DNA from: Rhizobiaceae bacterium | Lineage (GTDB): Bacteria > Pseudomonadota > Alphaproteobacteria > Rhizobiales > Rhizobiaceae | Direction: 5' to 3' | Assembly (NCBI GenBank): GCA_016742175.1 | Contig: JACVCH010000004.1 | Span: forward strand, 62,001-126,000 | Length of the DNA: 64,000 nt | Shown: positions 8,965 to 18,189 of the stretch, piece by piece | How the letters are laid out: every line of letters starts with the position of its first letter | How positions within the stretch are numbered: the stretch's first letter is position 1 | The notes under the pieces: generated by a model | The model's input: the letters and a program-made list of their open reading frames with translations, nothing else | What the model was told of the DNA's origin: nothing | The model's database searches: none | Translations under genes and position numbers: made by a program

Positions 8965-10524
8965 CTATTTGCGAACGTACCACAGCCGCGGCTTGTTGTC
9001 GGCGAACTGGGGCATGTCCTCGACATCTGCGCCGGTCGCCCAGGCCATGGGCTGCTGGTGCAGCGGGATCATCAGCACCTCGTCCTTGACCATCTGCAAA
9101 GCCTGCATCTGGAGGTCGAGACGCTTTTCGCGGTCGAGTTCGTTGCCGGCCTGGTCGACCAGCGCGTCGAGCTCGGGATAGGACCAGCCGCCCCAGTTGA
9201 AGACGCCCGCCGTTCCCGTCTTCGAATGCATGATCTGCAACAGGATCGAATAGGAATCGAGCATCGGTTCCGTCGCCCAGCCGATCGAATAGACGTCGGT
9301 CTTGCCGGAGGTGAATTTCGGCGTCTGGACCGAGCGCGGGCCGATGTCGAGCTTCGGCTTGAGCCCGATGCGCGCCCACATCGAGGCGATGGCCTGGCAG
9401 ACCTGCTCCTCATTGACGTAGCGGTCGTTGGCGCAGACGAAGGAGAACTCGAAGCCGTTCGGGTAGCCGGCCTCTTCGAGCAGGGCCTTCGCCTTTTCCG
9501 CATCGTAGGCTGCGGGGGCGTCGAGTTCCTCGGACCAGCCGGGAATTTCGGGGGCGACGACCGTTCCGGCGACGCGCGACTTGCCGCGCATCACGCGCTC
9601 CTTCAGGAGATCGAGGTCGATCGCCGCCTGCATCGCCTGGCGCACCTTCAGATCGTTGAGCGGGTTCTCGCCGCCGCCGACGAGTTCGGGCTGCCGGTTC
9701 ATGCCCAGCATGATCGAACGGATGTCGGTACGCTCGAGGATCTTGACGTCGGGCGAAGCTTCGAGGCGCGGCAGGTCCTGCACCGGTGTGTCGTCGACGA
9801 AATCGACTTCGCCCGACAGGAGCGCGGCGACGCGGGTCGCGGCCGAGGTGATCGGCGTGAACTCGATCCGGGTCAGGTTATGCTGCGGCTCGTCCCACCA
9901 GTCCTCGTTGACGACGAAGATGGTGCGCGCGTCGGGCTGGCGCGATTCCAGCACGAAAGGACCGGTGCCGTTGGCGTTGTGGGTGGCGTAGCCCTCGATG
10001 TTCGAGCCGACGTCGGTCGGCTTTTCGGCATTGTTCTCGACCAGCCATTCGGCATCGAAGATGTGGATGTTCGTCAGGTCGTTGAGCAGCAGCGGATAGG
10101 CGCCGGTCAGTTCGATGTCGACCGTGTAATCGTCGACCTTGGTCACGTCCTTGTAGGCGGGAAGGTTGCCCTTCAGCGGCGAGGTTTCGTCGCTGACGCG
10201 CTTCAGCGAGGCGATCACGTCGTCGGCGGTGAACGGGTTCCCGTTGTGGAACGTCACGCCCTCGCGCAGCTTGAAGCGCCACACGCTGTCCGACACCGTT
10301 TCCCACGAGGTCGCCAGTGCCGGCTCGATCTTCAGGTCGCGATTGTAGCGCACCAGCCCTTCATAGACGTTGTTCAGGACGTTGATGGTGAAGCTGTCGC
10401 CATAGGAATAGGGGTCGAGCGAGAAGATGTCGCGGTTCGCGCCCCAGCGAAGTGTCTCGGCGGATGCGGCGGTTGAAAGCAGGCAGGCCGCGAGTGCGCC
10501 TGCGAAAATCCTGGTCCTGGTCAT
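8965..10524 (-). CDS. ABC transporter substrate-binding protein, family 5
   Basis: The 519-residue precursor begins 'MTRTRIFAGALAACLLSTA' with a cleavage-like 'ASAE', a typical Sec signal peptide. The body has family 5 motifs: 'LATSWETVSDSVWRFKLREG' followed by 'VTFHNGNPFTADDV', and 'QAMQAAIDLDLLKERVM'. The ATG at 10524 is where the signal peptide starts. It is the first gene of the operon running to 2176 and faces the GntR gene across a promoter region with two GTATAC-core sites. It should capture the operon's solute in the periplasm. Confidence 0.92.
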   Translation of the reverse strand: MTRTRIFAGALAACLLSTAASAETLRWGANRDIFSLDPYSYGDSFTINVLNNVYEGLVRYNRDLKIEPALATSWETVSDSVWRFKLREGVTFHNGNPFTADDVIASLKRVSDETSPLKGNLPAYKDVTKVDDYTVDIELTGAYPLLLNDLTNIHIFDAEWLVENNAEKPTDVGSNIEGYATHNANGTGPFVLESRQPDARTIFVVNEDWWDEPQHNLTRIEFTPITSAATRVAALLSGEVDFVDDTPVQDLPRLEASPDVKILERTDIRSIMLGMNRQPELVGGGENPLNDLKVRQAMQAAIDLDLLKERVMRGKSRVAGTVVAPEIPGWSEELDAPAAYDAEKAKALLEEAGYPNGFEFSFVCANDRYVNEEQVCQAIASMWARIGLKPKLDIGPRSVQTPKFTSGKTDVYSIGWATEPMLDSYSILLQIMHSKTGTAGVFNWGGWSYPELDALVDQAGNELDREKRLDLQMQALQMVKDEVLMIPLHQQPMAWATGADVEDMPQFADNKPRLWYVRK

Positions 10525-10645
10525 CGAAGTTCCTCTGTTCGAACTGACTTTGCGACGTCGCCGGACGGACGGCCCATCCAGTCGATCCCGTATGCCGAGG
10601 CTTCTCATCGGCCGCGTCTGGCGCACGGCTGGCCCTTCTCCGAGT

Positions 10646-10674
10646 TACGTATACACAGCTCGTATCCAATCCAC
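10646..10674 (-). promoter_or_regulatory. Putative promoter of the ABC/amidohydrolase operon
   Basis: On the minus strand a -35-like TTGTGG (10674-10669) and a -10-like TATACG (10651-10646) are separated by exactly 17 bases. The -10 box overlaps one GTATAC-core operator-like site, which would let the divergent GntR regulator block it. Confidence 0.45.
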
Positions 10675-10692
10675 AATAGTATCGTATACGAT
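10647..10692. promoter_or_regulatory. Two GTATAC-core operator-like sites for the FCD-type GntR regulator
   Basis: A perfect 12-bp palindrome ATCGTATACGAT lies at 10681-10692, and a second GTATAC core lies at 10647-10652 (ACGTATACAC context), 37 bases apart. FadR/FCD-type GntR proteins commonly bind operators with a GTATAC-like core. One site overlaps the -10 of the minus-strand promoter; the other abuts the -35 of the plus-strand promoter, consistent with control of both directions. Binding is inferred. Confidence 0.55.
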
Positions 10693-10693
10693 C

Positions 10694-10722
10694 TTGACAT
10701 CTTTTGGATTCACACATAGTTT
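10694..10722 (+). promoter_or_regulatory. Putative promoter of the GntR gene
   Basis: A perfect -35 box TTGACA (10694-10699) is followed 17 bases later by a weak -10, TAGTTT (10717-10722), upstream of the TTG start at 10752. The palindromic operator ends two bases before the -35 box, suggesting autoregulation. Confidence 0.45.
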
Positions 10723-10751
10723 TCAGCCGATTGAATGCGGGAGGAACACCG

Positions 10752-11438
10752 TTGGACACACAGGCGACGAGAAGCGACGCGATCTATTATTCGCTGCGCC
10801 GCGCGATCATCGAGCAGGCGCTGCTTCCCGGCATGAAGCTGCCGGAGGACGCGATCGGCGACCAGTTCGGCGTCAGCCGCACCAGCGTGCGCAACGCGCT
10901 CGTGCGCCTGAACGCGGAAGGCCTCGTCGACATCCGTCCCAATCGCGGCGCCGCCGTCGCCGAACCGACGCTGGAAGAAGCGCTCGACATCTTCTCGCTG
11001 CGCCGGTGCCTCGAGCGCGAGGTCGTCGGCCGGCTCTGCCGCAGCATCACCGAAAGCGAACTGGCCGAGCTCGAGGCGCATGTCGCCGAGGAGGAAAAGG
11101 CGATGGACACATCCGGGCCGCTGTCGATGCGGCTCGCCGGCGAGTTCCACATCCTGCTCGCCGAACTCACCGGCTCCAAGCCGCTGGTCCGCTATGTCAG
11201 CGAGATCGTCTCGCGCTGCTCGTTGATCCTGGCGCTCTACAGCCGCCCCCATTCGGGCAAATGCGGCGTCGACGAGCACCTCCAGCTCATCGACGCGCTG
11301 CGCAAGGGCGACCCCGAGACGGCCATGCACGTCATGGAGCACCATCTCGGCGCCGTGCAGGACCGCGCGCAGATCCGCGATCCCGGCGAGGCGCCCGACA
11401 TCCGCTCGATCCTCAGCGAATACGCCCGCACGGCCTGA
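10752..11438 (+). CDS. GntR-family transcriptional regulator, FadR/FCD subfamily
   Basis: The 228-residue regulator has an N-terminal winged helix (residues about 5-75, 'SDAIYYSLRRAIIEQ' and 'LPEDAIGDQFGVSRTSVRNA') and a C-terminal all-helical FCD ligand domain ('LRRCLEREVVGRLC', 'LAGEFHILLAELTGSKPL', 'DEHLQLIDALRKGDPETA' followed by the His-rich 'HVMEHHLG'). The TTG at 10752 is preferred because GGGAGGA lies 7 bases upstream; no ATG fits. It is divergent from the ABC operon and likely represses it until the ligand binds. Confidence 0.88.
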   Translation: MDTQATRSDAIYYSLRRAIIEQALLPGMKLPEDAIGDQFGVSRTSVRNALVRLNAEGLVDIRPNRGAAVAEPTLEEALDIFSLRRCLEREVVGRLCRSITESELAELEAHVAEEEKAMDTSGPLSMRLAGEFHILLAELTGSKPLVRYVSEIVSRCSLILALYSRPHSGKCGVDEHLQLIDALRKGDPETAMHVMEHHLGAVQDRAQIRDPGEAPDIRSILSEYARTA

Positions 11439-11452
11439 GAAAAGGAAACGAC

Positions 11453-12133
11453 ATGCCCGACCGCACCGCCGACCAGACCCATGTCGCGATCGACTTTTCC
11501 GCCATCACCGCGCGCGAGCGCTACAAGCTTCTGATCGGCACGGTGGTGCCGCGCCCGATCGCGCTGGTCACGACGCGCCATCCGGACGGCACCGTCAACG
11601 CCGCGCCCTATTCCTTCTTCAACTGTCTGTCTGCCGATCCGGCGATCCTGGCGCTCGGCGTCGAGAACCATGCCGACATGTCGTTCAAGGACACGACGCA
11701 GAACATCCGCCTGACCGAGGAATTCACCGTCAACATCGTCGACCATGCCATGGTCGACGCGATGAATGTCTGCGCGGTGCCGTTCGCTTCCGACATCGAC
11801 GAACTCGCCGAGGCGGGGCTGACCGCCGTCGCCGGCGAAATGGTCGCCTGCCCCTATATCCTCCAGGCGCCGGCCGCGCTCGAGTGCCGGCGCTACGTCT
11901 CGCTCGGCCTTGGCCGTTCGCGCGAGATCGTGCTCGGCGAAGTCGTCAACATGCACATCCGCGCCGACCTCGTCGACCAGGAGCGCTTCTATGTCGACCA
12001 GCTCGCACTCGACGCCATCGGCCGCATGGGCGGGCACGGCTATTCGACCACGCGCGACCAGTTCGACCTGCCGACCATGTCGGTCGACCAGTGGGCGGCG
12101 GCCAAACGTCCGCTTGCCCGCGCGGCCGGCTGA
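11453..12133 (+). CDS. Flavin reductase-like (FMN-binding split-barrel) protein
   Basis: The 226-residue protein has the flavin_Reduct domain opening 'LLIGTVVPRPIALVTT', followed by 'GTVNAAPYSFFNCLSADP' and 'FTVNIV' later on. Such proteins bind FMN and either supply reduced flavin to a monooxygenase or act as flavoenzymes themselves. The ATG at 11453 has AAAGGAAA 5-6 bases upstream. It lies 14 bases after the GntR gene and 5 bases before the racemase gene, so the three are probably one transcript. No partner monooxygenase is in the window. Confidence 0.85.
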   Translation: MPDRTADQTHVAIDFSAITARERYKLLIGTVVPRPIALVTTRHPDGTVNAAPYSFFNCLSADPAILALGVENHADMSFKDTTQNIRLTEEFTVNIVDHAMVDAMNVCAVPFASDIDELAEAGLTAVAGEMVACPYILQAPAALECRRYVSLGLGRSREIVLGEVVNMHIRADLVDQERFYVDQLALDAIGRMGGHGYSTTRDQFDLPTMSVDQWAAAKRPLARAAG

Positions 12134-12138
12134 CGGCC

Positions 12139-12849
12139 ATGCGGATTGCGGTCGTCAACCCGAACTCGACGCGCACGATGAGCGACGCGATCGCCGCGGC
12201 CGCGCGCCGCGTCGCGGGGCCGGACGTGACGATCGTCGGCCTGACGAACAATGACGGCCCGCCCTCGATCCAGGGCGTCGTCGACGGCGCCGCGGCCGTT
12301 CCGGGCCTTCTCTCGCTGGTCGCCTCCACGCCCGCCGACGCCTTCATCATCGCCTGTTTTGACGACACCGGCCTCGACGCCGCGCGCTGCGTGGCCGACG
12401 TGCCGGTCATCGGCATCGGCGAGGCCGCCTGCCACGCCGCCTCGCTCGTCGCCCACCGCTTCTCCATCGTCACGACGCTGTCGCGCTCGGTGCCGATCCT
12501 GCGCAACAATCTCGAAACGCACGGCCTGTCGCGCAAATGCGCGTCGATCCTGGCGACCGACATTCCCGTCCTCCAACTGGAACACGCCACCGGCGAAACG
12601 CTCGCGCGGCTGGAGGCGACAGTCGAGCGCGCCATCGTTCAGGACGGCGCCGAGGCGGTCGTGTTGGGCTGCGCCGGGATGGCCGACCTTGCCGCGCGGC
12701 TGGAACGCCGCTTCAAAGTGCCCGTCATCGACGGCATCGCGAGCGCGGTCGGACTTGCCGCGACGCTGGTGCGGATGGGCGTGACGACGTCGCGGCAGGG
12801 CCTCTACGCGTCGGCGAGCATGACGGGCGCCGAGCGGCTCGCCGTCTGA
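12139..12849 (+). CDS. Asp/Glu racemase-superfamily protein, hydantoin racemase-like
   Basis: The 236-residue protein begins '[15 protein letters not shown]', the usual opening of hydantoin racemases. It carries the two catalytic-type cysteines expected for cofactor-independent racemases: '[14 protein letters not shown]' near residue 75 and '[12 protein letters not shown]' near 177. It likely racemises a cyclic amide such as a hydantoin, in line with the amidohydrolases of the divergent operon. Its last 46 bases overlap the 3' end of the convergent pta gene. Confidence 0.85.
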   Translation: MRIAVVNPNSTRTMSDAIAAAARRVAGPDVTIVGLTNNDGPPSIQGVVDGAAAVPGLLSLVASTPADAFIIACFDDTGLDAARCVADVPVIGIGEAACHAASLVAHRFSIVTTLSRSVPILRNNLETHGLSRKCASILATDIPVLQLEHATGETLARLEATVERAIVQDGAEAVVLGCAGMADLAARLERRFKVPVIDGIASAVGLAATLVRMGVTTSRQGLYASASMTGAERLAV

Positions 12850-13844
12850 GCGTCGGCCGCCTGGACGGCGGTGATCGCGATCATGGCGTGGACGTCGTTC
12901 GCATCGCAGCCACGCGACAGGTCGTTGGCGGGCTTTGCCAGCCCCTGCAGCACCGGGCCGATCGCCACCGCACCGCCGATCCGCTGGGCGATCTTGTAGC
13001 CGATATTGCCGGCTTCCAGATTCGGGAAGACGAACACATTGGCCTCGCCGCGCGTCGCCGAGCCCGGCGCCTTGGCGGCATTGACCATCGGCACGAAGGC
13101 CGCGTCGAACTGGAGTTCGCCGTCGACGGCCAGCATCGGGTCCGCCGCGCGCACCTTCGCCGCCGCCTCGACCACCTTGTCGATGCGCGCATGGCTGGCG
13201 CTGCCCATGGTGGAGAAGGAGAGCATGGCGACGCGCGGTTCCGTGCCAGTCAGCGCCAGGCACGAGCGCGCCGAGGCGAGTGCGATCTCGGCCAGTTCAT
13301 CGGCGTCGGGATCGACCACGAGCCCGCAATCGGCGAACAGGAACGCGCCCTTCTTCTTGTGCTCCGGCCCGCAGAGCATCATCAGGAAGAAGCTCGAAAC
13401 GAGTTTCGCGTCTTGCGCGCGACCGATGATCTGGAGTGCGGTGCGCACCGTGTGCGCCGTGGTCGCGACCGCGCCGCCGACCATGCCATCCGCCTCGCTT
13501 TCGCGCACCATCATCGCGGCAAATCCCATCGGGTCCGTGATCGCCGTAACGGCATCCGCCTCGCTCGCGCCCTTGGCCTTGCGTAGGTCGAGATAGCGGC
13601 CCGCGAACCTTTCGCGCAGCGGCGAAATCGTCGGGTCTTCCAGCCGGAAGCGCCCGGCATTGGCGCCCCGTTCGCGCAGCCCGGCCTCGATCGCCGCGCG
13701 GTCGCCGATCAGCACCGGCAAGGCAATGCCGTCAGCCGCCGCGCGCACGGCCGCGTCGAGAACGCGCGGGTCCGCCCCTTCTGCGAGCACGATGTGGCGC
13801 GGAGCGGCCCTGGCCATTTCGATCAGACGGTCGAGCGGTTTCAT
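12804..13844 (-). CDS. pta: Phosphate acetyltransferase
   Basis: The 346-residue enzyme converts acetyl phosphate and CoA to acetyl-CoA and phosphate. Recognisable stretches are 'ILLAEG'-like '[16 protein letters not shown]', '[20 protein letters not shown]', '[17 protein letters not shown]' and 'GDLQFDAA'-like '[12 protein letters not shown]'. It is the short single-domain form. The ATG at 13844 is where homology begins. As the last gene of the taurine operon it handles the acetyl phosphate made by Xsc. It follows tauZ by 10 bases and overlaps the convergent racemase gene. Confidence 0.92.
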   Translation of the reverse strand: MKPLDRLIEMARAAPRHIVLAEGADPRVLDAAVRAAADGIALPVLIGDRAAIEAGLRERGANAGRFRLEDPTISPLRERFAGRYLDLRKAKGASEADAVTAITDPMGFAAMMVRESEADGMVGGAVATTAHTVRTALQIIGRAQDAKLVSSFFLMMLCGPEHKKKGAFLFADCGLVVDPDADELAEIALASARSCLALTGTEPRVAMLSFSTMGSASHARIDKVVEAAAKVRAADPMLAVDGELQFDAAFVPMVNAAKAPGSATRGEANVFVFPNLEAGNIGYKIAQRIGGAVAIGPVLQGLAKPANDLSRGCDANDVHAMIAITAVQAADAQTASRSAPVMLADA

Positions 13845-13854
13845 GCAAGTCTCC

Positions 13855-14889
13855 TCACCCGATGATGCGCATACCGCCGATGACGAAGAGCGCGATGAAG
13901 ACCGTTTCGGCGACGATGAGCACGATGGCGGTGGAGCCGACATCCCTGATGCTCTTCATCGACGTCTTCATGCCGACGGCGGCGATGCCGAACAGAAGTG
14001 CCCAGCGCGACAGATCGACCAGAAGCGCTGACAGCGCGGCCGGCACGAGCCCGGTCGAGTTGATCGCGGCGAGCGCGATGAAGCCGAGCACGAAGCCCGG
14101 CACCAGCGGCGGACGCTTGGCGCCCGGCTCGACCGGCGCGACATTGCGCAGCGCCAGCGAAAAGATCAGCACGACCGGGGCGAGCAGCGTCACCCGCACC
14201 AGCTTGACCAGCGTCGCCGTCTCGCCCGCTTCCTCCGAGATCGAGAAGCCGGCGCCGACCACCTGCGCGACGTCATGGATGGTCGCGCCGATGAAGATGC
14301 CGGCCGCGCGGTCGTCCATGCCGAAGGCGGCGACGACGATCGGGTAGGCAATCATGGCGATGGTCGAGAGGACGGTGACGCCGATCACCGTGAAGATCAG
14401 ATTGCGCTCCGAATGCTCGTTGCGCGGCAGGACGGCCGCGATCGCCATCGCCGCCGACGCGCCGCAGATCGCGACCGAACCACCGGTCAGGAGCGCCAGC
14501 CGCCAGCCGCGGCCGAGAAGCTTCGCGCCGGCAAGACCAAAGAGGATGGTGGCGGCGACGGCGGCGACGATCAGGCCGATCGTCGCCGGGCCGATGCCGA
14601 CCAGGAGCTCCGCGCTCATGCGCACGCCGAGCAGCGCGACGCCGAGCCGCAGCACGGTGCGCGAGGTGAACGCGATGCCCGGCACCGCCCGGCCTTCCTC
14701 GGCCATGAAATGAAACGCGATGCCGATCAAAAGCGCCATCAGCATCGCCGGCGCGCCATAGTGGTCCGACAGGAACTGCGCGGCGAGCGCCACGGTCGCG
14801 CAGACGGCGACGCCGGGCGCAAGGCGCGTCACCGGCGCGAGGCGGCCGGCGAGAAGAGTGCTGCGATCGGAAGGCAGATCGGTCATCAT
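13855..14889 (-). CDS. tauZ: UPF0324/YeiH-family membrane protein, putative sulfate/sulfite exporter TauZ
   Basis: The 344-residue integral membrane protein has about ten hydrophobic segments. Typical UPF0324 motifs are '[20 protein letters not shown]', '[13 protein letters not shown]', '[20 protein letters not shown]', '[16 protein letters not shown]' and '[17 protein letters not shown]'. This family accompanies xsc in taurine operons of Paracoccus and relatives, where it is thought to export sulfate or sulfite. The start at 14889 (or 14886) is preferred over an upstream in-frame ATG that gives a charged non-homologous tail. Confidence 0.88.
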   Translation of the reverse strand: MMTDLPSDRSTLLAGRLAPVTRLAPGVAVCATVALAAQFLSDHYGAPAMLMALLIGIAFHFMAEEGRAVPGIAFTSRTVLRLGVALLGVRMSAELLVGIGPATIGLIVAAVAATILFGLAGAKLLGRGWRLALLTGGSVAICGASAAMAIAAVLPRNEHSERNLIFTVIGVTVLSTIAMIAYPIVVAAFGMDDRAAGIFIGATIHDVAQVVGAGFSISEEAGETATLVKLVRVTLLAPVVLIFSLALRNVAPVEPGAKRPPLVPGFVLGFIALAAINSTGLVPAALSALLVDLSRWALLFGIAAVGMKTSMKSIRDVGSTAIVLIVAETVFIALFVIGGMRIIG

Positions 14890-14947
14890 ATGGTTCCGGA
14901 AAAGGATCGCCGGGACGGTTTGCCGCCCCGGCTCAGGTGATGTCGGC

Positions 14948-16777
14948 TCAGACGGGCGCCTGTTCACGCATGTCGGCCGGGTCGATGCCGGCGACCTGCA
15001 CCGGCTTCTTCATGGCGTCGCGGCGGAAGGGCTCGCCGAGTTCCTGATTGAGGATGACCTCGACGAAGGTCGTCACGCCCTTCGCCTGTTCCTCGATCGC
15101 CTGGCGCAGCGCGTCCGTCAACTCGTCCTGCGTCGCCACGGTCACGCCCTTCAGGCCGCAGCCCTCGGCCACCTTGGCGTAGGAGAGCTTCGGATTGAGC
15201 TCGGTGCCAACGAAATTGTTGTCGTACCAGAGCGTCGTGTTGCGCTTTTCCGCGCCCCACTGGTAGTTGCGGAAGATGACCATGGTGATCGCCGGCCAGC
15301 CCTCGCGGCCGATCGAGGTCATCTCGTTCATCGAGATGCCGAAGGCGCCGTCGCCGGCAAAGCCGACCACGGGCACGTCGGGGCAGCCGATCTTGGCGCC
15401 GACGATCGAGGGGAAGCCATAGCCGCACGGCCCGAACATGCCGGGCGCCAGATATTTGCGGCCCTCTTCGAAGGACGGATAGGCGTTGCCGATCGCGCAA
15501 TTGTTGCCGATGTCGGTCGAAACGATCGCATCGCGCGGCATCGCCGCCTGGATCGCCCGCCACGCCTGTCGCGGCGACATGCGGTTCGCATCGCGCTGGC
15601 GCGCCTCCTCGTTCCAGACCGTGCCCGGATCGTCGTCCTCGTGGTCGAGCGAGGAGAGCATCTGCAGCCAGGCCGACTTGCGCTGGTGGATCTGCGCCTT
15701 GCGCTCGCCGCGGCCGGCATCGCCTGCCGCCGGCGTCAGTTGCGCGAGGATCTGCTCGGCCACCTTCTTCGCGTCGCCGCAGATGCCGACCGACACCTTC
15801 TTGGTCAGCCCGATCCGGTCCGAATTGATGTCGACCTGGATGATCTTCGCGGTCTTCGGCCAATAATCGATGCCGTAGCCCGGCAGCGTCGAGAACGGGT
15901 TGAGGCGGGTGCCGAGCGCGAGCACGACATCGGCCTGCGCGATCAGTTCCATCGCCGCCTTGGAGCCGTTGTAACCGAGCGGGCCGACCGAAAGCGGGTG
16001 GCTGCCGGGGAAGGCGTCATTGTGCTGGTAGCCGCAGCAGACCGGCGCATCGAGCCGTTCGGCAAGCACGCGCGAGGCTTCGATCGCGCCGCCGATGACG
16101 ACGCCGGCGCCATTGAGGATCACAGGGAACTTCGCTTCCGACAAAAGCCGCGCGGCCTCCGCGATCGCCTTCTCGCCGCCGGCGGGCCGCTCCAGCCGCA
16201 CGATCTGCGGCAGCTCGACTTCGATTACCTGCGTCCAGTAATCGCGCGGGATGTTGATCTGCGCCGGCGCCGAACCGCGCCAGGCCTTCTCGATGACGCG
16301 GTTCAGCACCTCGGGAATGCGCGAGGCGTCGCGCACCTCTTCCTGGTAGCAGACCATCTCCTCGAACAGCGCCATCTGGTCGACCTCCTGAAAGCCGCCC
16401 TGCCCGATCGTCTTGTTCGCCGCCTGCGGCGAGACGAGCAGCATCGGCGTGTGGTTCCAGTAGGCGGTCTTGATCGCGGTGACGAAGCCGGTCACGCCCG
16501 GCCCGTTCTGCGCGATCGCCATCGCCATCTTGCCAGTGGTGCGCGTGTAGCCGTCGCAGATCAGCGCGGCGTTGGTCTCGTGCGCGCAGTCCCAGAAGGT
16601 GACGCCGGCCTTCGGGAAGAGGTCGGAGACCGGCATCATGGCCGAGCCGATGATGCCGAAGGCATGGCGGATGCCGTGCATCTGGAGAACCTTCACGAAG
16701 GCTTCCTCCGTCGTCATCCGGATGGGCCCCATCCGGGCCGAAGTGTCGAGTGTGGCAGGCGAGATATGCGCGGTCAT
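14948..16777 (-). CDS. xsc: Sulfoacetaldehyde acetyltransferase
   Basis: The 609-residue thiamine-diphosphate enzyme converts sulfoacetaldehyde and phosphate to acetyl phosphate and sulfite. The core begins 'MTTEEAFVKVLQMHGIRHAF' and continues 'GIIGSAMMPVSDLFPKAGV', the classic Xsc N-terminus. The cofactor motif runs from 'GFAGDGAFGISMNEMTS' to 'FRNYQWGAEKRN'. The ATG at 16777 overlaps the tauY stop by 4 bases; internal in-frame ATGs at 16732 and 16717 would give the shorter form seen in many homologues. It is the central enzyme of the taurine operon. Confidence 0.97.
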   Translation of the reverse strand: MTAHISPATLDTSARMGPIRMTTEEAFVKVLQMHGIRHAFGIIGSAMMPVSDLFPKAGVTFWDCAHETNAALICDGYTRTTGKMAMAIAQNGPGVTGFVTAIKTAYWNHTPMLLVSPQAANKTIGQGGFQEVDQMALFEEMVCYQEEVRDASRIPEVLNRVIEKAWRGSAPAQINIPRDYWTQVIEVELPQIVRLERPAGGEKAIAEAARLLSEAKFPVILNGAGVVIGGAIEASRVLAERLDAPVCCGYQHNDAFPGSHPLSVGPLGYNGSKAAMELIAQADVVLALGTRLNPFSTLPGYGIDYWPKTAKIIQVDINSDRIGLTKKVSVGICGDAKKVAEQILAQLTPAAGDAGRGERKAQIHQRKSAWLQMLSSLDHEDDDPGTVWNEEARQRDANRMSPRQAWRAIQAAMPRDAIVSTDIGNNCAIGNAYPSFEEGRKYLAPGMFGPCGYGFPSIVGAKIGCPDVPVVGFAGDGAFGISMNEMTSIGREGWPAITMVIFRNYQWGAEKRNTTLWYDNNFVGTELNPKLSYAKVAEGCGLKGVTVATQDELTDALRQAIEEQAKGVTTFVEVILNQELGEPFRRDAMKKPVQVAGIDPADMREQAPV

Positions 16778-18159
16778 GGGCGTTCGTCCTTGTGGTGATA
16801 CCAGCGGTACATCAGGCTCTGTCCGAGCCGGCGGAAGGGTGTGAGAAGGCCGTGGTGCGGCAGCGGCGAGGTGAAGATCGGCAGGTCGAGGCCGCTGCCC
16901 TTGCCGGCGATCATCTGCGCCAGCCGGCGGCCAGCCTGTGCCGAATACATGACGCCGTTGCCGCCATAGCCCATCGCGTAGAAGATCGACTGGTCCGGGT
17001 CGGGCCGGCAGATGCGCGGCATCATGTCATGGCTGACATCGACCCAGCCCCACCACGAATAGTCGAGTTCGATGCCGGCAAGCGCGGGGAACTTGCGCTC
17101 CATGCCATCGACCAGGACCTTGAGATGCTTCGGGTTCGCCGCATCGCGGCCGGTGATCGCGCTGCGGCTGCCGATCTGCAGGCGGTTGTCCGGCAGGAAG
17201 CGGTAGTAGTGGCGCAGCGTGCGCGTGTCGGTCAGCGGAATGCGCGATTTCAGCCCGCATGCCTCGATCTCGGCCGGCGTCAGCACGCGGGTGACGATCG
17301 AGTTCGACAGGATCGGCATCAGGCGATGCGAGGTCAGCGTGCTGAGGCCGGGGCTGGTGTAGCCTGCCGTCGCGATGCCAACCGCCCGGGCACGCACCGT
17401 GCCGCCCGGCGTCGCCAGGTGATGCACCTTGCCGTGCGTTTCCCAGCCGCTGACGGGGCTCGAGGGATGGATCGTCACGCCCAGATCGCGCGCGAGTTCC
17501 TGATAGCCGAAGGCGAGCTTCGCCGCGTGGATGCTCATCCCGTCCGGCTCGTACATCGCGCCGGCCGCCTCTGCGTCCTTGACGAAATCGGCATGGACCT
17601 CGCCGCGCGAGACAATCCGGCTGCGATAGCCGAACACGTCGTTGAGAAGGTCCGATTCCTTTTGCAGCGCCGGCATGACCGAGGGCTTGTGCGCGATGTA
17701 GAGATGCCCGCCATCCTGCGGCTCGCAGTCGATCTCGGCGACGAGCGAGCGGAAGAGGTCGAAGCCCTCGGCGACTTCGGCATGCATCTTCTTCGCCACG
17801 TCGAGGCCCCAGCGCGCGATCCATTGAGATCGCTTCAGCCGTCCCGACGAGATCTGCGCCTGCCCGCCATTGCGGGTCGAGCAGCCCCAGGCAACGCGGT
17901 TGGCCTCCAGCACCACGGCCTTGATGCCGTGCTCTCGGGCCAGGTGGATCGCGGCCGAAAGGCCCGTATAGCCCGAGCCGACGATGGCGACGTCGCAGTC
18001 GATGTCGCCCATCACCGGGCCGTCATCCTGCGGCGGCCGGCCGGCGGTGCCGATCCAGTAGGTCGGCGCATAGTCGCGGTTCGTGCCCGGCCCGGCATCG
18101 ACCACGGGGTCGTAATGCGGGTCGTAGGGGGCGAAGAGTGGCTTGATGTGCTTTTGCAT
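16774..18159 (-). CDS. tauY: Taurine dehydrogenase large subunit, FAD-dependent
   Basis: The 461-residue DadA-like flavoprotein has the Rossmann motif 'DVAIVGSGYTGLSAAIHLA' near residue 57, then 'RVAWGCSTRNGGQAQISSG' and a C-terminal 'YAMGYGGNGVMYSAQAGR'. TauXY oxidises taurine to sulfoacetaldehyde and ammonia, passing electrons to the respiratory chain. The assignment rests on its position between tauX and xsc as well as family. No taurine-pyruvate aminotransferase gene is present, so TauXY is the entry step here. Confidence 0.9.
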   Translation of the reverse strand: MQKHIKPLFAPYDPHYDPVVDAGPGTNRDYAPTYWIGTAGRPPQDDGPVMGDIDCDVAIVGSGYTGLSAAIHLAREHGIKAVVLEANRVAWGCSTRNGGQAQISSGRLKRSQWIARWGLDVAKKMHAEVAEGFDLFRSLVAEIDCEPQDGGHLYIAHKPSVMPALQKESDLLNDVFGYRSRIVSRGEVHADFVKDAEAAGAMYEPDGMSIHAAKLAFGYQELARDLGVTIHPSSPVSGWETHGKVHHLATPGGTVRARAVGIATAGYTSPGLSTLTSHRLMPILSNSIVTRVLTPAEIEACGLKSRIPLTDTRTLRHYYRFLPDNRLQIGSRSAITGRDAANPKHLKVLVDGMERKFPALAGIELDYSWWGWVDVSHDMMPRICRPDPDQSIFYAMGYGGNGVMYSAQAGRRLAQMIAGKGSGLDLPIFTSPLPHHGLLTPFRRLGQSLMYRWYHHKDERP

Positions 18160-18189
18160 CGTCGGTCGCCTTGCGAGCGCGTTTGCGGT

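Noticed and set aside
7711-10476. Very long open frame (over 900 codons) on the plus strand
   Set aside because: It lies opposite the recognisable permease and binding-protein genes, has Arg/Asp/His-rich composition typical of antisense frames in GC-rich DNA, and shows no family motif.
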